Notes under the pieces: generated by a model | What the model saw: only the letters and a program-made list of their open reading frames with translations | Told to the model about the DNA's origin: nothing | The model's database searches: none | NCBI RefSeq assembly: GCF_901709675.1 | Contig: NC_051100.1 | Coordinates: 2,544,001-2,608,000 of the forward strand | DNA length: 64,000 nucleotides | Origin: Syngnathus acus | Lineage: Eukaryota > Chordata > Actinopteri > Syngnathiformes > Syngnathidae | Direction of reading: 5' to 3' | Program-made: the position numbers and the translations under genes | Shown: in pieces, positions 26,938-64,000 of the stretch | Layout of the letters: every line of letters begins with the position of its first letter | How positions within the stretch are numbered: position 1 is the stretch's first letter

Positions 26938-27245
26938 CTCGAGGATCATGCTGCTTTTTTTTATATTTTTTTTATATATAAATCTCATTGCACTGTATTT
27001 CACGAATTGGACGCTGCAGTTAGACTCCGCAGTCTCCGCTTTGCTGCAGCGCTTTGTTTTCTTGCTGCCCTTTGTGACAACTGGACATAAGAAATGTTTG
27101 TTTCTTGATCCCCCCCCTCCACTTAAATATGAAGTGTTTAACACGCACACTAGCCTTAGAATTAGCGTTCTCCTTAGTCTCCACATTGCTGTAGCAGTCC
27201 AGTTTCTCGCAGCCCTTGGTCCTGTCTGGAATATAAAATAAAAAA
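26938..27245 (+). repeat. ~170 bp unnamed repeat, copies 3 and 4 (tandem)
   Basis: Copy 3 has GAGGATCATGCTG (26941) and CGCAGTCTCCGCTTTGCTGC (27028) followed by TTTTCTTGCTGCCCTTTG. Copy 4 has TTAGTCTCCACATTGCTG (27175) followed by TTTCTCGCAGCCCTTGGTCC and an AATAAAAAATG tail. The central part between blocks is diverged. Confidence 0.6.
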
Positions 27246-28161
27246 TGTGGAGAAGGTCCACCGTGTGGGGAAGAGGGGGGTTATCGGGGAGGCGTCAAAG
27301 TCTTGGGTGGCGGCGATGAGCAAAAAGGTCCTGAAGAAGAAGAGCAAGCGAAGGCCAGCCCAGTGCCATGGAAGGTTGCTGCTAATTCTTCCATATCTAA
27401 GCCTCTTTGCACAAACTCGCTTTGTCTTCCAAGTCACAGTCATTAGAGCCTAATCCTATCAAGCAGGGGCTAATCTGAGGCCACGGGGTTCAGCCCCCTC
27501 AGCGCCGCTGGCCGGCCCCTTACACGCACATGCATTTACGCGCGCACACACACACACTCTCACACATCTAAAAAAGCCACCAGACGACACTCCAACAACA
27601 GTTTGTCTTGCAAAAAAAAAAAAAATCATTGTAAGAGTAACAACAAACAGTGGTTCCAAGACCTAACGATGACGTAATTAGAGGAGTCAGTCATGTCCAT
27701 CCCAAAAGTCATTCAAACTTTTTTTTCAGCTGCGCAAACCTGGATCCATTTTTGTGTGTGACGGCGGTGCATCAATTCCCCTCACATTCCGCCACACACC
27801 CTTCTCCCCGGGCCATCATCATCACTCTGGTCTTTATTTCAGTGCGGACGACGGGCCCGAGATTAGTTATTGATCAGCCGACATATAAATTATGCTCAAG
27901 TGAAAGCCAACAACACAGAGACTATGGATCGGCTATCGACCCTCTCCGATTTATCATCCCATTTCCACAGCGCCACCAGCGCCCTGCCAGGGGGGAGGTT
28001 TGAAGAAACGTCGGAATAATGAGAGGAAAGGGACGTTTACGACCAAGCCTGGGTATTCTGTTTCACCTTTCAGATGTCAGAAACGGCACACAAAAAAAAA
28101 CAGGATGCATTGAATGCGGCGTCTAGATTTAGAACCGCTACAAACAAAAGATTTACTTCCA

Positions 28162-28496
28162 TCCATCCATCCGTTTTCTGTACCGCTTTGTCCCCACAAG
28201 GGGTCGCGGGCATGCTGGAGCCTATCCGGGCGACACCCTGAACCGGTTGGCAGCCAATCGCAGGGCACACAGAGACAAACAACCATCCGCACTCGCACTC
28301 ACACCTAGGGGCAATTTGGAGTGCTCAATCGGCCTATCAAGCATGTTGTTGGGATGTGGGAGGAAACCGGAGTGCCCGGAGAAAACCCACGCGGACACGA
28401 GGAGAACATGAAAACTCCACACAGGAAGGGTCGGAGGTGGACTCGTACCCGCACCCTCCGAACTGTGAGGCGGACGTGCTGACCAGTGCTCCATCG
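28162..28496 (-). mobile_element. tRNA-derived SINE, reverse orientation
   Basis: Read on the minus strand, the 5' head is tRNA-like: box A TGGTCAGCACG and box B GGGTACGAGTCC (one change from GGTTCGANNCC). The body has the common fish phrases 'ggtttcctcccacatccc' and 'ggctccagcatgcccgcgacccc', and it ends in a (TGGA)n tail. A perfect 13 bp duplication AGATTTACTTCCA flanks it (28149-28161 and 28497-28509), as expected for LINE-driven retrotransposition. Elements with this wording are abundant in teleosts. Confidence 0.85.
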
Positions 28497-28509
28497 AGAT
28501 TTACTTCCA

Positions 28510-28690
28510 CGCAGGATTTTATTTGAGAAGAGATTATGGGCAGTTGCAGTGAAGCGGAGACTGTGGCTACGATATACTGCAGCTTCCGGAGGGAAGATGA
28601 TATGCATTGTTACTGTTGTCATTTCTAGCTGTGTATCCTCAAATGTCACAATAACGCAGCCATTTTGCTTATCCCACAGGAGACTAAGGG
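28510..28690 (-). repeat. ~170 bp unnamed repeat, copy 5
   Basis: On the minus strand: CTTAGTCTCCTGTGGGATAA, TTTGAGGATACACAGCTAGA, GCCACAGTCTCCGCTTCACTG, then CTCAAATAAAATCC. The SINE at 28162-28496 sits directly beside it. Confidence 0.7.
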
Positions 28691-30064
28691 CGGCAAGAAA
28701 TGATGCAGAAGGAACTGATCAGCTAAAGAGGTACGTGCAGATTGAGGCAGCTTCATTGATTGCCTCACTCTTACCATTTTAAAGTATAGATTTCCCTACA
28801 CGTATGCAAAAGAAAAGTCCAAAATATTTTATTGATATGTCAAGTAGAGGTACTAACTCAGAGATGCGTTGAGTGAAGTTACTTTATACAAAAAAATGTG
28901 GCTAATTCTGTTGAAAAATGCAACAGTTGTTGACTTTAATGAGATTTTTCTGTCAAAAAGATGTAGCAACAATGGGTAACAGCTGGGATGAAAAACACAA
29001 TTGAAATCTTTCTCCAGGTGTTCTCATTGACAACTTGTGATTTTCTTTGGCTCAAACGTTTGGCATTTCAAGGCCGAAAAGAAAACGTTGCAATTAAAGC
29101 CACGCAGGTGTGCCACCATCACAAAGGACGTCGAGATGGATGCTGTCAAACGCTAAACGACGGTCGTCATAATTAACGGAAGGACGAATCAATCGCGGGA
29201 TTCGTTGACAGCAGGCGCCGCTTTTGTGAGCCGCCTCGACTCAGATGTTCTGAGCTGCGTTCGCCGACTCAATCCCTTACGCTTGGTGAGATTCCTCATT
29301 CGGATCATGTCAGCGTGACATCGTGTCACCCACGACCTCTCGGTGAACTTCGGAAGAGATAACTTCGGGGAAGGTCGCCTTTGGACGCAACATTAGGTAC
29401 ACCTGCACACAAGATGCAGATTTGTTATTGTTAAGATTTGCGCATTATTCCGTCAGGAATTTTAAAAAGTGACAGTTATGGATCTGAAGTTGTCATATTT
29501 AATCTCAAATACAAAAAAGATCAATGACAACATTTGTCAATCATGTAGCTAAAATAAACCAAAATATTATGACCCATACACATCTTAAAAAAAATTCCAG
29601 ATAATGCCTGTTACGTCCTCCCCCACCCCCAGCCTAGAAAACAAAACACTCAGAATGTCATTCCACCTTCAGTCCCCTAGGGGCGCTCACACCTCAGTTT
29701 AAGAACGGGTGTTCTCTAGCAACCAGAAAACAACAACAAAGACTTAAGTCTTAAAAAATGAAAGCAGTGACATAGTACAGCTGTAAAAAGCTGATGAATA
29801 CGCCGCTACATTTTTATATTTTCATATTAGCTAAACAGTGTTCCAAAAATAAGAATAATCTGGCATTTGCTTTAAAGACCCATCTGCTACGCAGTCAAGC
29901 AGAGGGGCTTTAAATATGAAATTATTACTCGGCTTTGGAAAATTACTAATCTTTCCCTCAACTAAAAATAGTCACTTGCTCAGCAATAAAAACTGAAGTT
30001 TTTGGGAGTCTTTTTGCTGTTTAAAGTTTAATGTTCGGTGTATTACGAGTGGGAATTACTTGGC

Positions 30065-30330
30065 TGTCATCGCTAATGGTATCACGGTACGGCCGTCGTG
30101 CGATAATTGGTGTAGTGGGAATACGTCATCTGTGAAATGAAAGAATGTAGAGTAACAATACGATATTTTTCCAATTATATCAATCGTATCACGATACAGC
30201 GATAATTGATGTGTATCAAGAAAATCTACGTTCCTGCCTTATGATATCATGATAATTGGCAGTGATACCAATGACATCATGATAGAGCAATCGTATGATT
30301 TTGGAATTTTTATATTAGAAGAAAAAAAAT
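30065..30330. repeat. degenerate CGATA-rich repeat, three sub-units
   Basis: Three variants of TATCACGATA-GCGATAATTGRTGTG can be read (about 30080, 30186, 30243), so it is a diverged tandem repeat of the same type as at 19800. Confidence 0.55.
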
Positions 30331-30919
30331 CGGGGTGGATCAAGTAGTCCAATCTGATTGCAATATCGTTATTTTTTCCTCATCTTGTCTCCCAAAGATC
30401 TTCTATTGGTGAGCTCAAATGGACTTTTTTTTTTTAAGTCCTCCAGGCTTTTGCCACTCACACCCGTCGCCATGAAAAGATGAATCTTCACACCTCCCTC
30501 CGCTTCCTCCCCCTCTTCTTGACTCACCCTCTCTCCTCACGTCCTTCCTCACTTTCCTTTCTCACATCTCTCCATCGCTCCCTCCCTATGAGGTGCTGAT
30601 CAATTCACAGCCTCCCTGCGAGGTGTGACCACCCCTCACCCGTGCACCTCGTCTATCCTCGCCCTCAACACTTTTTGGGGAGGGGGGGGGGCAAGAGATG
30701 ATCTTCGTGTGAGTCCATTAGCACACCTGAAATAAAAGCTGCAGCATGGCAAATGTTCAACGGGGGTGGGAGGGAGATGGGTGAGGTCGATTCAGCAGTC
30801 TGCTATGACCCGATCGGTCTTTGCCACAATGTGAGAATGGATTTTATTGTGATACCCAAAAGGACTGGCGCAACTCGGCTTCCAATGATACCACTGAGAA
30901 CATACATTTAACACACGCG

Positions 30920-31085
30920 CAATGCATTACGATTTATTGAAAATATGTTACGATTCACTCCATTTACGATGCGATATGATATGGGATAATTTGTTCCGAT
31001 TACGATTCATTCGAGTATATGTTCCAAAGTGAAATAATTCACTCCAAATAGATTACAGTGCCTTATTTTAAATACGTGATGATAC
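30920..31085. repeat. degenerate CGATA-rich repeat
   Basis: ATTACGATTTATTG, GTTACGATTCACTCC, TTACGATGCGATATGATATG and ATTACGATTCATTCG recur within about 90 bp, matching the family above. Confidence 0.5.
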
Positions 31086-31856
31086 GTGACAGCATTGTTC
31101 AACCCAATTAAGAATGGCATCGGTAAGATGCGTATAGTGTCACGATGCTGTTCAGAACTGCAAAAACAGCTTGCTCTTAATGTTGTCTCATCACAAATAA
31201 CACCTCACATATTTAACACCAAGGAAGGGGAAAAAAAGTTCACACCATGCCGACTACCTGTTTTAGTTAGTTGTAATCTATAAATCAAAAGTGTGCGTGT
31301 GTAGCAAAGCAGATGTGAATCCCTTAAAGGTGCGTGCGTGCGTGTGTGCGTAGGTGTGATGCACTGCTGTCTTTGCACTCCTTTATCATCAATGACGCCA
31401 CACCTCGCGACGTGTTTGACGGCTTGCGTGTGCAATTTGCAATTCATTTGGAATTAGGAATTCAGAAATTAAAGCATAATAACTGAATGCCTCACAAAAT
31501 GTTGTTTTTTTTCCTTTCTCGCCATGCCAGATTAGCAAATTAACTTCGTGGAGATGTCTGACATTTGAAATGAAAAGACAAACACACACAAGGTGCTCCG
31601 TTAAGACTTTTTTTTTATTTGTACTAAAGATCAGAGGACAAACAAAGTTTATTGACATGAGCCAGGCACATCATTATGGACATCTGCACCCTGTAAAAAT
31701 ATCCAATACAGAAATGACGCCTTTATTGTTCACTATCCAATGACAAGGTTTTACGAGCCTAGTCCAATGTGATATTAAATTCTGTATATTGTGTTTTATT
31801 TCCTCATGAGTCAGGTTAAGCATCTTTGATTCCCTCAAAAGCCATCATTTAAATGT

Positions 31857-31907
31857 AAGTTATTATTATTATCATTATTATTATCATTATTATTATTATT
31901 ATTATTG
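31857..31907. repeat. (ATT)n microsatellite
   Basis: TTATTATTATTATCATT repeated with occasional ATC interruptions over about 50 bp. Confidence 0.9.
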
Positions 31908-33380
31908 CTGGCCTTTAATTACTGTTGGTGACTAAATATTTAGGGACAGCTTTCAGTTTGACGCAGTGCAATTTTACACATGTTTTTAATGAATCACAAC
32001 ATTATACATATAAGGAGAAAAAACCCTCTGTAAATGATCCTTTTCCACATCTACTTTTTCTTGATTTTATTTTTGATATACATCAGTGTCCTGTCTATCT
32101 AATTAATGAATACAACTATCAAGACTGAGCGTTGCATGTTTGACTGTTCGGGCGTACCTAATATTGTGGTTGTGTGGGCCAGACGATATTTACAGTGGGA
32201 TTGTTTGCCTGTCATTTCCAATTTGTGCGCTAGGAGGCGCACACGATTAAGTCTTCGTGTGTATGAGAAGCGAAAGGAGACTCGCACTCAACCCTTCAAA
32301 AGGAAGCCAACCAGGCGTGATTAAAATGCAACTAAACTTGTAATTATTTAAAACACAAAATTGAAATGGTGGGATCACTGTCATTAAACCAAACGTAATG
32401 CTTCTATTATTATTTTTCACCTAAAAACTCACATTATGTAATATTAAAAGGTTGATCAATGGAAGTCAATTAAAAACAAAACACTACGTTGAAAAAAAAA
32501 TGCGAAATTATACATTGACATTTAGTTAACCGGCATTTTGACTTGATGTATCCTATTTTGGCTTGATTTAACTTAGTCTCTCAATATAAAACAAACCGAA
32601 CATGAGATGGAAAAGTCAATATTTCGTTCATTTTATTTTACTTAATTTAATACTGAGCTAAATGCTGACAAGTTTTTGAGGGTCCGGCTGCATGTTTGCA
32701 GATCACAAAGCGTTTCTCCGTCAGGCGACCATGCAAACATCTTTGAAAGTCATTTACTTTGATTATTGTACAAATAAAACAACCTCCCCTTAAAAAAAAA
32801 AAAAAAAAAAATCACACCTTAGACGCAACACATTTGTGACTTTTTGTCTGTCCAACTGATTTGCTGTCATATCGAAGCCCCCCTAAACGAGGCTGGCGAA
32901 AGTGGAGCTTGGCGTTTATATAGACGCTAATTGAAGCCATCTAATGACTTTAAAATGCCTCTGGCGTTACTTAACTGAATGGCCAGCTTCTCATAGGACC
33001 CCCTTTTGTGCTAAAATTTCACTACAAACACACTCAAAGTACATCTCAACAAGTTAGTTATACTTAATATTCTTTAGAAAAATCCCAAATATGAATCATA
33101 CTCACCAATTTCGAACTAAAGTGGATGTGCGTAAAAGTCCGTGCGTCCTGTTCGGCTCCGAGGAGCGGACTGAAGGAAGGTAAAGAAGGAGCCCTCGCAC
33201 GCCTCTTCCCCGCGTCTCGTCGCCCCCAGCCCGGCCTTCTCACAGCCGTAGTACCCGCTGAATGCGATGGACGACTTCCAGCCACCGCAGAAACAGTCTG
33301 GAACTTACGCACCCGCCCCCACATTAATATTAGCATAATTATCCAGATCAATAAATACATATATCGTCTAAGCCTTGCGG

Positions 33381-33966
33381 TGACGTCATGCAGTGCACTA
33401 TTTTAAAGTCCATATGGTTTGGTATGCAGGAATGACATTTATTGAACTTTACACCTCATACTCATATTATACAATATAAATGATGCATGATACTGGCAAA
33501 TATGACGTCACTAACTAGTCATCACAGGTATTGCAATTTGCACACTTCATTACCTGAACATTTACTAATTTATATAGAGTATATTAATGCATTTGATGGC
33601 AATTGTGATCACTAGTCAAAGTCCTATCTTGGTACCGAAATCACTTATTGCATTTTACCACTTTATATTAATTATATACTAGAAAATGTGCTGACGACAC
33701 TAGTGGAATTTACATGCAGAAATCACATGTATTTGACTAAATACATATACTGTACCCAAAAATATGACGTCACTGTAGCCTTATCACAAAATTTCACCTG
33801 CATAAATACAAAGGAAATATTGGCGTCATTGGTTGGTGCTATATTTTGCATTTATTTTATTTTGCGTGATTTCCAATTTATATTGAATATCATCATAAAT
33901 CGAACTATTTGTATAAAAATCACATGTATTCCACGGCTTAAAACACGAGGAATTGTGATGACGTCA
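33381..33966. promoter_or_regulatory. cluster of four TGACGTCA (CRE-type) palindromes
   Basis: Perfect TGACGTCA octamers at 33381-33388, 33503-33510, 33765-33772 and 33959-33966, 1.7-2.3 kb before the meis1 start codon. The last three lie in AT-rich DNA with repeated wording (AATCACATGTATT, TTGCATTTTA), so part of the cluster may be a decayed tandem repeat. CREB/ATF binding is inferred from the consensus only. Confidence 0.55.
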
Positions 33967-34349
33967 CTTTTAAGTCCTCGATTTTGCATCATAACATGGA
34001 CTTGTGTGCTGTCGTGTTTCCACATGAGAATAATTCTTGCTGCAAGAAAATGTGCAGTGCAACTTAGTGATCGAGTATTCTAGAATCATTTAAAGACACG
34101 AGACAAAGAAGTAAGTATTTGTGTAAATGTACTGAGTTTAATTAAATGACATTATGCATGCCATTTAATTGAAGGAGTTGCGTTTAAAGCATGAATTTGC
34201 CTGGCACCGTTTTTTTAAGTGATGCGTTTATTGTTATTAACCTTTTCCCCAATCAAACTGACCATAAAGAAGCGCCACAATGTTGTAAATAAACTGAAAG
34301 TGTGGCCTGACAATAATGATGATCATGTGCTTGCTTTTGCACCTTTTCG

Positions 34350-35660
34350 CCAATGTGGCCTCGGACCAATCAATCAATTATTCCGGGATCGATCGATGGA
34401 GACGGCCAATCAGAACACCTCCCTCCAACAGCCCCCTTCAGGAGCCCACTGCCATTGGCCAGAGCGCCGGCCGACTGGACTGACCCATTCGGCTCACTGG
34501 CAGGGGTAGAGATGATGGAGACACTTGGCAAACTACTTCTCACTTGTGATTTAACATCAAATTAAGCCAACTCGGCCATCTATCCACACTCCATGTACTC
34601 ATTCATTATTGTTACACGCCGCGAAACGTGACACGGAAACGCGAAAGAAAACTTAGAATCAAAGTGAATGCGAGCCACCGAAACAGACTGGACAAGACCA
34701 GTTAGGTGGCAAGAATGTCACTTTTGCATCGGTTATAAAACAAATCATTTACAACAATAGAGCAATATTTTGTGTTATTTGGCAGCGTTGACTGTCAGCG
34801 ATTGATTCGGCGTCTTTTGCGATCACGTATAAGGCGAGGTTCTGGTAGTTTGGAACCTAAACGAGCTCACTGCGGAGCACTAAAATGGCGAGTTTTTTCA
34901 ATGGACTCTGGTTTTTCCACGCACCCCCTCCATTCTTCAAGTACGCGTGCCTCACTTGCAGCGGACAGTCGCGACCTGTTTATGGCCAGCACTACTTCCG
35001 GGTTCGAGCACACTCGTCCTCTTATCTCCATATATACACGCCACACGGCTCCTTTAAGAAAAGCCCCGAGCCAGAATGATGAGCCCTCCTCCTCTTCCCC
35101 CACCTTCTCCTCCTCCTCCTTCTCCTCTTGAGCTCTTCCACACGTCTTTGCATAAGTAATTCAAGCCGCGGGAGAGCGGGCAGCCAGCAGCCGCCGAACC
35201 CAGGGAGATACGCTTCATTCCCGGCCGCGAGTAGGAGCGCCGAGCCGGTGTTCATTCCAGCGGACCAAAGCTAGGGGAGGAATCCGCGCAAGCAACGCCG
35301 GACACCCGGGGGAGCCGACAAACGAGCCATGAGAACCACCGGGTGTCTTCCAAGGCTTTGAATTAATTTTTTTATTTTTGGGGGTGGGGGGGACTCGGAG
35401 CGAGAAGGAGAGCCGAGGATCGACTCTCCCCGGCCGGGTTCAACTTGGCAGGCACCGTGGTGACTGGCTGGAGGGGGAAAAAGCCCCAAAACAACAAACC
35501 CAAAGGATTTTCTCTCCAGTTTTTTTTATGTTTTCTCTTTGTAAATGTAACCCCCCTCCTCGCAATTTTTGTTTGGATTTGCTAATTTGCCGTGCAAGGC
35601 TGGCTTCCGAGCGGATTTAAGTGGGATTCGAATCACGAACTGCGGGCAGTGAAGAGGCTT
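34350..35660 (+). promoter_or_regulatory. meis1: probable meis1 promoter and 5'UTR region
   Basis: The 1.3 kb before the start codon has CCAAT boxes at about 34366 and 34407, an inverted one (ATTGG) at about 34454, and a TATA-like TTATAAAA at about 34734. Further in are a composite MEIS/PBX-type site (34792-34807), a second TATA-like string (ATATATAC, about 35029) and CpG-rich DNA to about 35470. Short upstream ATGs occur (34885, 35328 and others). The transcription start is not determinable from sequence; long 5'UTRs are known for this gene family. Confidence 0.6.
34792..34807. promoter_or_regulatory. composite MEIS/PBX-type site
   Basis: CTGTCAGCGATTGATT joins a MEIS core (TGACAG on the minus strand) to a PBX/HOX-like GATTGAT, 0.87 kb before the start codon. 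Motif match only. Confidence 0.4.

Positions 35661-64000
<28,340 letters not shown>

Larger units (their letters stand above)
28691..33380. other. intergenic, no gene seen
   Basis: Contains two CGATA repeats, a pyrimidine-rich stretch (30485-30590), a G10 run (30682-30691), an ATT microsatellite (31857-31907), an A-run at 32792-32810 and a CpG-rich patch (33125-33320). No coding exon recognised. Confidence 0.6.

Noticed and set aside
28222-28494. 90-codon minus-strand open frame
   Set aside because: Lies entirely within the SINE.
29671-29690. CTCF-like CCCCTAGGGGCGCTC
   Set aside because: One G short in the GGGGG-CGC part, so the core consensus is broken.

Overview
This is a vertebrate genomic window, most likely from a ray-finned fish (probably a percomorph; that is inference). 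It contains one recognisable protein-coding gene, the 5' two-thirds of a TALE-homeobox gene of the MEIS family, on the + strand. Eight coding exons are visible (35661-63855). They encode residues 1-294 of a protein that reads as Meis1 rather than Meis2 or Meis3. The exons of the rest of the homeodomain and the C-terminus lie beyond the right edge. All seven internal introns have GT..AG ends, and every exon junction keeps the reading frame. The fish origin is suggested by the short introns (134 and 88 bp for introns 3 and 4), abundant CA/TG microsatellites, a tRNA-derived SINE with a (TGGA)n tail, a Tc1/mariner remnant and small hAT elements.

Layout: 1-34.3 kb is upstream intergenic DNA in which I find no supportable coding exon. 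It holds a nested pair of small hAT elements (1.5-1.8 kb), scattered degenerate 'CGATA' repeats, a cluster of an unnamed ~170 bp repeat (24.8-28.7 kb) with a SINE inserted beside one copy, and a group of four perfect TGACGTCA sites (33.4-34.0 kb). The probable promoter and 5'UTR (34.35-35.66 kb) has CCAAT boxes, a TATA-like motif and a composite MEIS/PBX-type site. Exons 1-6 lie within 4.3 kb (35.66-39.97 kb); intron 5 is largely a degenerate ~200 bp tandem array. Intron 6 (7.9 kb) starts with a 32-nt poly-C tract and contains three GGTCAnnnTGACC palindromes, a perfect CTCF-type motif and a Tc1 remnant. Intron 7 (15.8 kb) contains a long pyrimidine tract ending in a strong-looking 3' splice site, a duplicated ETS-type palindrome, inverted TG/CA microsatellites, a ZNF143-type motif and a probable conserved regulatory block just before exon 8.

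MEIS1 is a nuclear cofactor of PBX and HOX proteins. The exons here encode the MEINOX (PBX-binding) region and the first part of the TALE homeodomain. The large non-coding flank and introns fit the known regulatory landscape of this developmental gene. I found no sign of a second gene system, CRISPR array, prokaryotic operon or intact transposase. The most interesting observations are regulatory-motif clusters and undescribed-looking repeats, all of which rest on motif reading by eye.
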